Assembly (NCBI GenBank): GCA_947095535.1 | Contig: OX352772.1 | Location: 35,111,445-35,175,444, forward strand | DNA from: Poecilobothrus nobilitatus | Taxonomy: Eukaryota > Arthropoda > Insecta > Diptera > Dolichopodidae | Direction of reading: 5' to 3' | DNA: 64,000 bases | Shown: in pieces, positions 47,368 to 59,758 of the stretch | How positions within the stretch are numbered: the first letter of the stretch is position 1 | Layout: every line of letters starts with the position of its first letter | Program-made: the position numbers and the translations under genes | The notes under the pieces: model-generated | What the model saw: only the letters and a program-made list of their open reading frames with translations | What the model was told of the DNA's origin: nothing | The model's database searches: none

Positions 47368-47550
47368 AAAGGATGCTGTTGACCACATCTATAGGTAGTT
47401 TATCCACCTTTGAAGAAGATTTTTCGCCTCCGAGACAAAATACCTACCTTTCTAACTGTTGCTATTTTGATGACTTATTTTGACAACCGCTCAATCTTCA
47501 TATACGTTAATTGCCATTGACGTTGTCGATCCTCTACAATGGCGAGTTTT
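47368..47550 (-). pseudogene. Probable BEL/Pao polyprotein tail remnant
   Basis: The minus strand reads KLAIVEDRQRQWQL, then VIKIATVRK, and in a shifted frame SSSKVDKLPIDVV. This fits the order at the end of BEL/Pao integrase regions (VKEDN.PP..W.LGRI ... DG..RVATV+T...F+RP..KL..LP). One stop and one frameshift are present, and the match is partial. No LTRs were seen nearby. Confidence 0.45.
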
Positions 47551-47639
47551 TTTTTGGATCTGGTTTATTTGGATTTTACTTTCCTTGATCTTAAAACCAA
47601 AATGGGATTTCTTAAGACCTTCAGGGGTACAATAAAATA

Positions 47640-47970
47640 ATAAAACTAATAATAATAGCTGCCTTCAATTATTACCTCATGCAGTAAGGTGTGATATATT
47701 ATTGTATATAATATCTGTTGATGACTTCAAATAGCTTCGTCACACAAAGAAAATAATAATAGGCGGATTCATTGTTTCCTTACAGTTCAACTCCCAAATT
47801 CAAAGTTTGTGGGATAGTTTCCTCTCCTTACTTCTTAGCCAATATATATACTGCATTACATTAGCAGTTAGGTTTATTATATTGGCAATACAAAGAGTTG
47901 TATTTAGTCAGTAAAAATCTAACACTACCAAGGCGGTAGTTCTTGGCGTCTTTGAAAAATTAACAGTTAT
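47640..47970 (+). mobile_element. SINE4 copy, head-truncated
   Basis: The blocks GCTGCCTTCAATTATTACC, TAGCCAATATATATACTGCA, ATTAGCAGTTAGG, AATCTAACACTACCAAGG and TTCTTGGCGTCTTTG occur in SINE4 order. The tRNA-like part is missing. The central block is lengthened by CTTCAAATAGCTTCGTCACA. Confidence 0.68.
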
Positions 47971-48239
47971 CAATACAATCCTAAAAATTTGTATAAAAAT
48001 ACATTTTTCAAATAAATTAAATATTGAATCCGTTTCAAAAAATCAAATTTGTATAAATTTTTCATAAACTAAGTTTAGTACAAAATTTTTTAATCGCTCA
48101 ATCTATACTTCAAAAAGCATCGTCAATTTATTTTCATTCCTAAATTTGCAAAATAGCATCTGGGGTATTTTTTTTCAATAAATTATAATAAAGACACGTT
48201 TCTATGACATTTAAATAATTTGTTCCGGCATATTGTAAG

Positions 48240-48395
48240 TTTTTTGTTTTACAAGAGTAAGTGGGAATTTTGAAATGTACCATTTTACTAACGAATTCTC
48301 TTTGGTTGTGTTGGATTTGCCACCTTTCTTTTAAACCAAACATTAGATTAGACCTTATGGTAAAATGTACTATTTTTGATTTAAAGATTGGGTTA
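48240..48395 (+). repeat. Half-copy of the 51354 TIR element
   Basis: TTTCTTTTAAACCAAACATT, then AGATTAGACCTTATGGTAAAA and a GATTTAAAGATTGGGTT end, parallel the right terminus of 51354-51989. The left partner is absent. Confidence 0.45.
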
Positions 48396-48612
48396 CTGAA
48401 GTTGAGAGGGAAGTTGTTGACAAGTTACTGAAGGTTGAGAGGATTGCTTAGAAAAAGATGATGTTGATAAACCAAGGTCGGGTCGTATACAATATTATTA
48501 TTATTATATAATATCGTAATATAAAAATAAATAATTCTTATATAAAAGATTAATAGATAAAATAGTACCATATCTACAATCAAATAATTACAATTTAATG
48601 AAAATAATGATT

Positions 48613-48735
48613 AAATAAACTGAAACTTAGCCCGAATTATGCATAATAAGGGACTTAGTGAATGCGCAATTCTTCTTAAAGGAATGGAAGTGAGAAAAAA
48701 AAAACCTGTAACCTCTAAATTCTAAAAAGTTAGTA
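48613..48735 (+). repeat. Third copy of the 43675 dispersed repeat
   Basis: AACTGAAACTTAGCCCGAAT..TTCTTCTTAAAGGAATGGAA..AAAAAAAACC..TTCTAAAAAGTTAG is a diverged relative of the blocks at 43684 and 43940. Confidence 0.4.
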
Positions 48736-48987
48736 CCCGGGCAAGAGCCATATTACCTTATAATATAAAATTTAACAAAATCTTCTTTTTTTTTTTAAAG
48801 TTATAACCTATTATATTTATCTATCAATTTTTAATTTGAAACACATATATATGCATATACAATACATATACATATATTAGTAGAATTGATATGTTCTTTA
48901 CTTGAAAAATAATTTACAAAAACTGTTTTGCTACGGGTAAAAATAATACTAATATATATATATATCATGTACATATATAAATTCTTT

Positions 48988-49248
48988 GGGGGCTTCGGTA
49001 GCCTTGTGGGTAGGCGTGTATCGTATTAATCGAAGGAGTGTGGGTTCGATCCCTGCACAGGTCGTAAGTGTTTTTTTCTTTACATACCCCCTTTACGACC
49101 AAATATAATGTAAATATATAGTAACAAAATAAATAATATTAGTATATAATTTAATAATAGTATAAAAACCTATAATGGTCTTAGTAGCCGATGGTTCAAT
49201 AATATTGCATTACAGTTATGTATGTATTATTAATATAAATAAATAAAT
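48988..49248 (+). mobile_element. SINE2 copy with 9-bp TSD
   Basis: AAATTCTTT flanks it at 48979-48987 and 49249-49257. It carries the GGGGCTTCGGTAGCCTTGTG head and the B box GGTTCGATCCC, followed by the SINE2 body. Compared with 44560 it lacks a short TATATAATATAAA piece in the middle. Confidence 0.88.
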
Positions 49249-49374
49249 AAATTCTTTTTAAAATTTCTGAATGTCAAGATAGATTTAGATTGTTATTTAT
49301 GTAGATGTAGATATTATTTATGTTAGATCTATTGTGCTACTTCTGTTATTACGTGTTGTGGATTTTTCCTCCAT

Positions 49375-49630
49375 TTATAATACTTCTGTCAGCCCTACTG
49401 CCTCTAAGAAAGTAAGGATTTGTATAGAGAATTAATATTGCAAGCAGTTCATCTTCGGCAAAGCTATATGCTTCTAGGTGCACATATCTTGTTCGCTCCC
49501 CAGTTTTTGAGTCTGTGACCTGGAGTTCCTTTTTCTTCTTTGCAAAATCTGCATGTACCTTCATTTTCTATTCCAATTTTCTTTAAGTGTTCCTTTAACT
49601 GACAGTTTCCCGACAGGAATCCTGTTAAAA
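49375..49630 (-). pseudogene. LINE ORF2 C-terminal remnant (I/R1-like, CCHC-type tail)
   Basis: The minus strand reads LTGFLSGNCQLKEHLKKIGI followed by CRFCKEEKGTPGH, matching the LTGHCxLxxHLxxxGIxxxxxCRFCxEExETxxH motif that ends ORF2 in I/R1-type elements. After a frameshift it continues as RYVHLEAYSFAEDEL and ends near LRGSR..(V)GLTEVL with a stop at 49375. The Cys pair and final His are preserved, but the frame is broken twice. Confidence 0.72.
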
Positions 49631-51353
49631 TTTATTTATTATTTTCTAAACTAAAATACTTATATAAAAACAAATTATTCACTTTAACATTACTTTTTGT
49701 TATATTCCATTCAGCTGATAGCTGGTTCTCAGTTTATTTTTACTGATGCCTATATATGATTTAGGCATATCTTTTTTTTTTCTTTATTTATTTACAAAAT
49801 TCAGTATTACAATCTTTGTATATAAAATTATAATTTGTTTTTCTTTTATTGATCTTAGTCTAAGCTGTCTGATCTTATAAATTAGCATCTAAGAAAGCAT
49901 TGTAGATCTTTTCCGGTTATAATTTCCCAGAAGCTCCTTAGATTGTCTGAACCCAGATTTTTCATTGAATAGTTAATTACTCCTACAGTTTTCCTCTATT
50001 CTTAGTGTTTCTGTTTCTTCTATTTATTTTGTGTTAAACTATGCCACAAAAGAATGTAAAGATATTTTTTAGGGCAATTAACTAAAAACAACATTTGCAA
50101 CAAAATTAACTTTCTAAATAAATTTATGATTTTTATATTTGAAGGTTACATCGCACCATTGCATTTTTTTGTTTATGTGAACCGTTTTAAGGTTCGCGAT
50201 CCAAACATTAACTTACCCGGATCATCTAAAAAAAAATAAAAACAATTTGTTCTATATAAATCAAAAATTTAAACAGATTTTATTTCATCATTTTTTTTTA
50301 GCACAATTATGTTATATAAAATGCAATTGTCTATAATCTATATGGATAAGGTAAATCTAAATGCATCTAATTTTTTGTTTTTGTTTTTATTTTTTATAAT
50401 AAATTTAATACCTGTTCTATAATAGTAATTATACCTTACAATGATACTTACTATATAGTATATAGTATTTAATTGGTCACGAATATATTATTTTTATTTT
50501 TTTTTTGTTGTATTTAATTTTGATATCTCCTACTTTTGCTTTCACATTGAAATACATATACATATAAAAGTAAAGCAAAAAACAAATACTGTAATAGAAT
50601 TTAAAAAATTTACAAATCAAACATAAAATGCAAAATTAAAAAAATAATAGATATACCATATAAAAAATTAAATTATTATACATACTACATAGCATATGTA
50701 TATATATATATACATTCATTTCATTTTAATTAATAATTCATATATAGATGAATTGCAGTAAAGTTAAATAAAAAGTTAATAAATTTAATGCTTATATAGT
50801 AGACATATAATAATAATTTAATTTAGATCAAAAATTAAAATAAAATTTATATGAATTAATAAATTATTATACAAAAAATTTAATGAATAAAACATATATA
50901 ACGACACATTTAACTATACATATAAATTTAAGTTAATATCTATTTTTTATTGATTTAACAAATAGCAAAAAACAAAATTATTCTGATTAAATTTTAATAA
51001 AAAAAAATTTATTATTAATTATAATACTTTAGACCTTTTAGTTACAAATTATATCACTTAAAATTCTCAATACATATTTATATATACATTACCTTTACAA
51101 TATATACACAATACATATATATAAAAATGAATTAATTTTTGTCAGTAATTAATTCTTAGTGGTCAGTTTTTGTAATTACTGTTAAAGACACAAAAAAAAA
51201 TTTTTTACTGAAAAAAGTGTATTTTTTACTGATAAAAAAAAATTATTTCTACTGTAAAAATTTTAATGTAAATATACTACATATCAATAAAATTATATGA
51301 GACTTATATAATATTTTATTTTATTTTTTTTTGTATTATAAAATACCACATCC
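49631..51353. other. AT-rich intergenic DNA
   Basis: The first 150 bp may be further decayed ORF2 sequence of the preceding LINE. An isolated GGTTCGCGATCC at about 50192 resembles a B box but has no A box. TATATA-rich tracts lie near 50700 and 51070-51120. Confidence 0.45.
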
Positions 51354-51989
51354 CTATCCGCAAAACCAAACTGTACATTTGTATTAAAGGTTACATCCTA
51401 AAGTTTGGTTTTAAAGGGGGGGGGGTAGTTTTGGTTGGTTTCCAACACTCAAACTTAGATAGTTTTAACATACACCGTATAATTTATTTGGTCTTAAGTC
51501 ATATTCCGTTATAAGCAATAACAGAGTAAGTCATATTATACATTACATATGGTCATATCAGTTTTGCATGTTTATACGCTTCTTAATTTTTCTCATAACG
51601 AAATAATTTTTAAATTAAGCGGAATCAATTATGTAATATTATAAGATTAACATTAAATCTTCTTGGAAAAGTAAATAGTTGAGTATAATACAAGGGTGTG
51701 CCTTTAAAAAAACGAAAAATATTAACCGTATCTATAATTACTTTAAAAAAAAAAAACTTTTAAATTACTTTAAAAAATGGGAATTTTGTTTTATCCAATC
51801 TTTTGTTTTTTTTTTTAATCCAGTTATTTTTTTTGCGGAGTAGATAGGAATTTCGAAATAGACCAATGAGATCAACGCACCAATTATCTTTGAAACTCTT
51901 GGAGTTTAACTAACCAAACTCCCTTTTAAAACAAACTTAAGGTTAGAATCTATGATACAAACCATGTTCTGTTTGGTTTCGAGATTGCG
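51354..51989. mobile_element. Long-TIR MITE family member
   Basis: Left CCGCAAAACCAAACTGTACA and AGTTTGGTTTTAAAGG are mirrored in the reverse complement of the right end (CTCGAAACCAAACAGAACAT, AAGTTTGTTTTAAAAGG). This gives an imperfect terminal repeat of about 65 bp. A run of 10 G at 51416-51425 interrupts the left arm. Related pieces occur at 20581 and 48240. There is no transposase-like frame. Confidence 0.65.
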
Positions 51990-53499
51990 TTAAATTATTT
52001 ATTATTATGTAATATTAAAAGTTTCGCTTAACAAAGACAATTTTCAGTCCTAAGAAAAAAATTAATCCTATGCATTTTTCATTATGTATTCCTATATCAT
52101 ACTCCTATACATTTTCCAAAGGAAATGTAAATAATCTTAATTAGTTTTTCTCTCTTTTGAAATTAAATTGTAAAAAATTAAATAAAATTAATTTTATATT
52201 TAATTTATTTTAATTTAATAATTAAATAAATACATAATTATTTTTAAATCAATTGTAAAAATTGTTAACTGAATAGCCGAACAGTTAAAATAAAATTAAT
52301 AAGTTAAATTTTATTATTATACAATTAAAAAAAAAAATTAAACAACAAAATAAAATTAACATGGCTTTGAAATATTTTTTTTTTGTTTTTATTTGGTTTA
52401 AAATATATTCAAAATTAACGCTAGATAATGCTAACGCATTAATGACAAAGCTAATATTACTCAAACGTATTTAAATCAATTTGTTTCGTAGATTTTTTTT
52501 TTTTATTTTTTCTCCATTTCATTTATTAGTTATTTATTTATTTATTCGGTTTTTTTTTTGTCAGTTATACTTAAAAACTCTATTAAATTAATGAAATATT
52601 TGTATGTACTATTTATTTTGTCATTTTTAATTTATAACATCATTAAATATCCCACATATATATATATTATAAACATATTACAGTATAAATGTAATGACAA
52701 ATGTGACAGTTGTGGCGAATCGATTAGAAATAAAAATTTAAATGAAATTTTATATATGTTATATACATAGTTATATATTTTAGACAAATCGTTTAACTAA
52801 CCGTACATAAATTCTTAAATTTCGTAACAAAATTAATTATTAATTAATATTTTTCTTCATGGCTTGGTGGAAATGTTCAAAAGTTACAATGTACCTCATA
52901 GCACAATATATGCCCGATTTTTACCGTCTAAACAAAGTCCATTGTCTACTAAAATTATATTCAAATTCACTAACTATTCATATTTTGCTTTTTGTTTTTT
53001 TTTAATATATTTTATATTAATATACTATCCCTAAGGAAATTTGATGTATTTTCTAAGGATATAAATCTGAAGGTATCTTTCTTTTGAGCTGTAATAATCT
53101 GATTTTTTGTACTTTGAGCAAAATCAAAAGATCGCCTTCTTTTGTGTTTTCCTGTAATCTGATTTTTTTAAAAGTAGAGGAGCTTCTACCTTTTTATGTC
53201 GTTCTAAACAAACTTTATATTTTTATGGTATATCCCTTTATTTCATATATAACTTTGGGGATTCCTAAATCTCATGTGATTCCCAAATTACTATTAATAT
53301 ATTTGAATATTGCTAATTAATATATTGAAGTCACTATTTTATGATTAAACTCAAATAATATTAAAGTTATTTACCTTGTAATATTATGTATAGCATTCAC
53401 CTAAAAGATACCTAGATATATTATGCCTACGAAATACAAATTTTAATCTATAATAAAATCTAATTAGTGCTTTTTTAATAAAATTTGTTTACTCGTCTC
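51990..53499. other. AT-rich DNA with a small open frame
   Basis: Mostly A/T runs. 52591-52770 encodes a 59-residue peptide with a hydrophobic start (MKYLYVLFILSFLIY) and four Cys (CNDKCDSCGES after an upstream YKC). Without homology or expression evidence I do not call it a gene. Confidence 0.4.
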
Positions 53500-53570
53500 G
53501 TCTGACATTCCCAATTGGCGTTAAATAGTGTCAGAACCAGTCATAAATCGTAATGCATTTAATGTCAGAC
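53500..53570. repeat. 71-bp imperfect palindrome
   Basis: GTCTGACATT at 53500-53509 is mirrored by AATGTCAGAC at 53561-53570, with a further AGTGTCAGAACC inside. It may be a minimal MITE or a foldback remnant. Confidence 0.55.
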
Positions 53571-54311
53571 TTCAAATATGGCGGAAAAAATTTTGTGTCC
53601 ATTTTGACGTTTTGACTTTTTATTTTGAACATGAATTTGCAGAGTAAACAAGTTTCGTTGCTCTCGTATTAAAGGCTTTAAGGGAAGTAAACGATTTATT
53701 AGAAATATTAAAAATAAGGCAACTAAGAAAATCTTTGAAATTATTGGTGAATCCATTTTTCAAAATGAGAGTAAACCGAATGCTATCATTTTATTTGAAA
53801 TTGGTTTTAGTTTTGTAAAAATAAGATAAACACAGTAGAATACAGATAATTTAACAATATACATAATTTTTTTCAATTAATTTCTAATTAATTGATCATA
53901 ACTGTCAAAAAAAAAAATTCCAAAAAGACATACATATGTATAAATTTTGATTATTTATTTTTTAAATTAGCCAAAACAATTTTTCTTACATCTCGGTACC
54001 AAAATATTTTCATGTCGGTAATGTTAAAATTATTTAACATGGCAAAAAAAAACAATATGTCAACATATTATTAAAACATTGTTTTCTAAAAAAAAAAAAA
54101 ACTAAACAAATATTTAATCTTAAATAATTTCCACATTTACAACTAATACAAAGTAAGTGAACTGTTTGTTATAAAATCTAAAGCTTATAAGATTTAATCA
54201 ATAAAGTATCAAATCGATTAGCATTTTTACAATTGACCACAGATAAATAAGACAAAAATACTCAAAATCCAAACAAACTCAAAAAAAAAAAAAAAGAAGA
54301 TCTAGAACAAA
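53571..54311. other. AT-rich intergenic DNA
   Basis: A GC-richer patch (53580-53700) contains no frame I recognise. The remainder is A/T runs. Confidence 0.45.
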
Positions 54312-54659
54312 TGCCGTATCTACAATTAACGCTCTCGTTACGCTCTCTTAACGCAGCCTACGAAAGAGTGTTCACAATTTCACATCCCCAATTAAAAGGT
54401 AATTTGTAAAATGTACATACTAACTTAAAAAAATTGTTTTCTCTTTATTTATTTATTTTTTTTTTGATACTATTCAATTATTTGACACTTCAATGCGTAA
54501 AGAAAGCGAAAAATGTTAAAAGTTGAAGAACTTTTTTCATGATTGCGCCATGGTAGTGTTTATTCTGGACATTTTAATGCAATTTAATACATTTAACTCT
54601 ACTTTGACACATCGATGCGTGTAAAGAGTGTCATGAGAACGTTCATTATAGATGCAGCA
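54312..54659. mobile_element. Short TIR element (MITE)
   Basis: Left TGCCGTATCTACAATTAACG and the reverse complement of the right end TGCTGCATCTATAATGAACG form terminal repeats. They continue as CTCTCGTTACGCTCT / TTCTCATGACACTCT. CGTAAAGAAAGCG and CGTGTAAAGAGTG words inside are further partial inverted copies of the ends. Confidence 0.65.
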
Positions 54660-54934
54660 ATCAAACGACGTAAAAAATTGAACAAGGAAAAGTAAATATT
54701 CGCTGACAAAAACTCTCGTCGCAGACCTAACAAAATAAAAAAATTTAAAAAGAATAAAATAGAATGTATAATAATTACTTATTAGTTATGAGTTTTATGA
54801 CATTAATTTAAAATAAACAATTTATTAAAAATTAATAAATAAAATTTATGATATTTTTTTTTTATATTTTACCGTTCAGATATAAATATGTGCCGATATT
54901 TTTAGAACCCTTTTGCCTTAAAAGCATGTGGGCC

Positions 54935-55090
54935 AACTCGGTACAAGTATTAAATTATAATTATATTTAATATTTTGTTTACATTATTTTATTATATTTT
55001 ATATATTATTTTTGACCTGACCGGGGTTTAAAGCCGAGACCTTTCGCTTAAAATATCGGTGAGTTACGCACTGCACCATTGGTCAGATAA
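54935..55090 (-). mobile_element. SINE3 copy
   Basis: The minus strand starts CTGACCAATGGTGCAGTGCG at 55086, followed by AAAGGTCTCGGCTTTAAACC and CCGGTCAGGTCAAAAATAAT. The tail (TAATGTAAACAAAATATT) is AT-rich. Head and 3' junction match 44288. Confidence 0.7.
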
Positions 55091-56845
55091 TTTATGATAT
55101 TATTTTGAAATTTTGAATCAATAGCTATATTCTTAAAAATTAGAATTTCTATCATTAAGGGTACTTCACACAATGTATATTGTAAAATACAAATGAAGTC
55201 ATAGAGTGTGAATAGAAAAAAGTCGCATTTGACATCATTAAGTAATGTAACAAATTCATATATACATGATCACAAAATTGATTTCTATTTTGATTATATT
55301 ATCGATTTTCAACCCACTTTTAACAAATCAGCTAAGTTTAATATAACGAATAATATAACAAATACACAAAGTCTGAAGTGACCTTTACAAACTTTTCATG
55401 CGTTGCTATTATGTATTAGGAAATTAAATAATCAATTGCTGTAACATTAAGTTTTGGTGTTTTTAAGTTATACAAATCCGGTTTAAAAATACAAAATAAT
55501 AAAAGATGTGTAAAAGATATGATGCTGTAAAAGTTTTAAAGTACATATGAAGGGATTTCTCTAGTATACTTATTTCCAATACCTAAGGATTTAATGATTC
55601 ATTTTTAACTAAAATAATAATTTTTTACAAACGTTTTTCACTTCATTTTTATATATTTGAAAAACAATTTCTTTTTTAAGTGAATCATTTTCTTTTATTG
55701 TTTACGAAATGAATCACAAATTTTAGACAAATTAAAAAAAAATCTTCTATTTATTTGATTATAAATTAATACAATAAACAAATCATAGAATTCAAAGTAA
55801 ACTCAATAGTTTATTTGAACAAAACAAATATCAAAATAACGATAAAATTAAACAGAGTGACAGTAATCGTAACCGTATAGAATTTCAGTAAATTTCCAAA
55901 ATATAAGATGCAGGCCAATGTATTCAGTATTCAATGGCGCGACAGTCGTATATATATTATAGTCTAATGTAGATTTGACGTGTTAATTTAACTAGAGAGT
56001 TTGAAATTTGTTTTATTCATTTAGTATATCAGAATCGATTTTAACATCTCTTAACTAGATTTATCTTATAATTAATACTATAACTATAAAATTAATAAAC
56101 TAGTAAACTAATAATTACATTTTTAAATTTTATTTTTTACAAAAATGAAAATTAAGAATTGACCGAAACTTTGGTTGGTTTTTTTGATAAATATAAGCCA
56201 AAAAAATTGAAGGGGTCATTGAAAATAAATAAAAAATTGTTCATTGACTTCAATTTGCTATGGTTGATTGTATACCTGTGCACAACTCTTGAGATTACAT
56301 ATTACAATATACATACAACTCTTGTAATTCTGATGTAACATGCAGTACAATTTTAAAGCAAGTTATGAAGATAAGATTCAAAATTTGACCAACCATAAAG
56401 AACACCATGAATGAATATCAGTGCAACAATGATCCGATTTTTTAAGCATGCGATTGCATATCCAACATTTTTCTTAAATTTCAACTGTGAATCGAATTAT
56501 TATCAGAGGTTCAAAGTACATTTCGAGCTGCAAATTTAATGAATTTATTTTAAAGTTTCTCAAAAATATTCTCATGATGGCGAAACAATCGAAACATATA
56601 CAAAATCTACTTCTAATTCTTTGTAAGACAATTGAAAAATCACAATGTATGTCTGTACGCACAAAATTTTGAAAGTACCATTAAGCTTTTATAGAAACTA
56701 ATTTTTTTTTTTATTATATTTTTTTATTTTTATTTATTATATTAGTATTTCTAAAAAGCCTAGGGCTCGTACAGAGTTTATATAGTTTTACTTATAATCT
56801 AATGTACACAATTTATTGAAAGTGCAAATTTTTTATTCGTTTTTT
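55091..56845. other. AT-rich intergenic DNA
   Basis: A short open frame pair at 56474-56672 overlaps on opposite strands and has no recognised motif. GC-richer words near 55905-55950 (GCAGGCCAATGTATTCAGTA) are unexplained. Confidence 0.45.
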
Positions 56846-58125
56846 AGCACATTTCCAAAAAAAATTTGAAAAAATGTGCTTATTAGTTTCACTCTGTCCG
56901 TCCGTCCGTCCGTCTGTTTACAAAACTTCTACACCGTTAAAGATAGAGAAAAACAATTTTAACCATGGGTAGGTCTCATAAAAAAACATAATTTTGTGGA
57001 ACAACTTTTTCATGTAGCCCCACCCATTACGGAACTACAGTCCCTCAAACTTTGAAAAAGCCCTATTTTTAAATGCATATATCTTATGTTGTGCTTAAGA
57101 TTTTTTCAATCTGAAAACGCCATTCGACAGGTATTTTTTTTAACTTTGTAAATTAATATCAAAATTATACAATTTTTTTAAATTTAGTATTTAAATGTAC
57201 CGTTATGTGAAAACCAAATTTTGCATGATTTTTCTACTTTCATAACTCCGGCACGCTTCTAGATAGAGGCTTGAAATTTTGAGGCAAGAAAGAACTTTTA
57301 GAATTAGTATAAGTTTGCTCAGAAAATTTTTTTGGACCACCCCCTGTTTATGAGCTATTAGGGCTTAAAAATTGAAAATTTGCTATTTTTAAACACCTGT
57401 AACTTAGATACCTGTACACATTTTACTTCTGCAAGATATAAAAATTAAAGCTACAGTAATATATTTTTACGTGTGTTAAAGGTTTATTTTATTTGTAGAG
57501 GGTTCCAAAGTTGCAGCTCTTCAAAATTGCGAAAAAGCCCCATTTTCAGATGTATATATCTCAGGCTCTGCGTAATAGTTTTGCAATCTAAAACCGCCAG
57601 AAGATCGAAAATTTTATTATCTATATAAAACTGTATCAAAATTATGTAATATTTTGAAATTTACTATTTAAATTTACCGTTATGTGAAAACCACATTTTG
57701 CATGAAAATTCTTTTTTCATAACTCCGGCACGCCTTTAGATAGGAACCTGAAATTTTGAGATAAGAAAGAACTTTTAGAATTAAATTTTTTGGTAGCGCC
57801 CCCTTTTTAAGAGTTATAACGCCTCAAAAATTGAAAATTTGCTATTTTTAGACACGTGTAACTTAGGCACCTGCAAAAATTTTTCTTCGGCAAGACATGA
57901 AAATTAAAGGTTCAATAATATATTTTTACGTGTGATAACGGCTTTTCTTAGTTTTATAGGATTCCGGACTTACGGCCCCTCAAAATTTCAAAAATGTCCT
58001 ATTTTCAAATTTTTCTTATTACATGAAATTTTCAAATTTTTGTGCAAGTCACACTTCTAAACAGTTTATATTGAGTTTTGGAAATGTGCGCTTTTAAAAA
58101 TCGTTGGTTTACATCCTACCTTGTT
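56846..58125 (+). mobile_element. HINE-3 full-length copy
   Basis: It starts with a palindrome (AGCACATTTCC ... AAATGTGCT, 56846-56880) followed by a GTCC array at about 56897-56914. Near the 3' end, TTTTGGAAATGTGC (58074-58088) is the inverted copy of the 5' GCACATTTCCAAAA. So it has the same layout of subterminal inverted repeat plus GTCC core as HINE-1 and HINE-2. Internally a unit of about 479 bp is repeated (CATAACTCCGGCACGC at about 57240 and 57718; TTTACGTGTG at about 57465 and 57926). Blocks such as ACCGTTATGTGAAA and AACACCTGTAACTT are shared with HINE-1. No open frame is conserved. Confidence 0.72.
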
Positions 58126-58470
58126 TTTTTTTGTTTTTAAATTTAAAATTTAAAATTTTAGTATTTACTACAATGTCCATATTTTTACAATGTTTTTTGA
58201 ATCAATGAGTTAAGTTCTTAATGTTGTTTGGTAAACTGTTATATTCTTTTACAATAGTGCTGAACACTGATTCCAATCCTTGCAGATTGTAGTATCTAGT
58301 TATTCGGATGTGATGAGCTTGGCGGGTGTTATAATAAACTTTGGTATTAGTTGTTACTTCCGTATTAGTCTTGATGTTGTCTGCATGCATGTTATAAATG
58401 TGCAGTGTTTGTGTATACCGGATTCGATCTTCAATTTTTAGAATTTCATATCGTTATACATCGAGTTTGC
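58126..58470 (-). pseudogene. LINE ORF2 C-terminal remnant with A-rich 3' end
   Basis: The minus strand reads IEDRIRYTQTLHIYNMHADN, then KVYYNTRQAHHIRITRYY and FSTIVKEYNSLPNNIKNL. This is the NTRxxxxLxxxxxxxxxxxxSxxxxxxxxYNSLPxxIK ending of CR1/jockey-type ORF2. It runs into an A-rich 3' terminus directly abutting the HINE-3 end. It is related to 38380-38660 but diverged. Confidence 0.68.
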
Positions 58471-59758
58471 TGAAGTTTGTTTGTTCTTAACTTTAACTAT
58501 ATAATTTTAATTCGATTACAACTGAAATTATAACTTCTATGTAATATATTCGTATTACAGGACCTAAACATGTTAATTCCTTTGCGTAACTTTCGAAGTT
58601 TTCCAAAGGTCCTCGTAAAAGACGATAAAAACAAAAACTATAACCGATTATTGGTGAACGCGAAAACTAAATTGATCGTGTAATTTATAAAATCTCTATA
58701 TAATGTTTATTTTTTGAATAACACAAAAACTTTATTTTAAATATTATTATAAATAAAAAAAAAACATGACCATATTTCGGAAATTAACTGACCATAATTT
58801 CTATATAAATTATAATAATAAAACTTTGACGAAATTTCTATAAAATTTTTTAAACTTAAAAAAAAACAAAATTGTCATTTTATTTTTATGAAATTTTTGT
58901 ATCTTATTCATGTCTTTTAATATTTATTTTCTCTTTTTTTTTATTCCAAAAATCATTTTTACTTCTTTATATTTTCTTATATTTTAAGCATTATTTTAAC
59001 GAAGTATAAATATATATATATTGTATGTAGTATTGTATTATAAAATCTTTAATAATGATAATCTAAAAATGAAGTGAAAAGGAAAAAAAAGAAATACCCT
59101 TTAATTTATAATCAGGATATCAATTTCCTAAAAAATAAATATGATTTTATTTTTCTCTTGAAATCCCCTTAAAATAAAAGTACAACAACAAAACAATACT
59201 GTAAGGGTTAATATTATTTCTTAATATTTTTTTTCTTTATTTCATCATCGTCATCATTGATTATAAAGTTTCTTTTTTTATCAAATCTGTTTTATTTTAT
59301 TCTTTATTTTTTTATCTTTTTAATCCCTTCTTTTTTTTCTTCTATTCAGAATTTTCTTGATGCGAATTCAATTCAAAAATAATTTCAATTTTAATTTTTT
59401 TGATTGACCGCTACTGGCATTAGGCCATTTCTAATAACGATAATATAAAGAGAAAAAAAAACCTTTAAACAAAAATATAAAGTAACTATATGAAGTTAGT
59501 TAATTTACACAATAATAAGATACTACAAAAAAAAATTAAAACTAGTCCTTAAAAACTAGGGGCTTTAATAAGGTAAATGTTCAATTAGAGACCATAACAA
59601 TTCCTTATAAATTTATAATATTAAACATTTTAAATATTCGACTATTTTATAGAAAAGAGCATTGAAACGCAAAATGATAAACTGGCCTTTAAATAAAGTC
59701 TTAAGTTCTGGTAATTTCCTTTTACATAATAAAAACTTATAAATAGGTCTAAAGGTTA
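58471..59758. other. AT-rich intergenic DNA
   Basis: Pyrimidine-rich tracts (59215-59345, TTCATCATCGTCATCATTG) and A runs are present. No gene is recognised. Confidence 0.5.
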
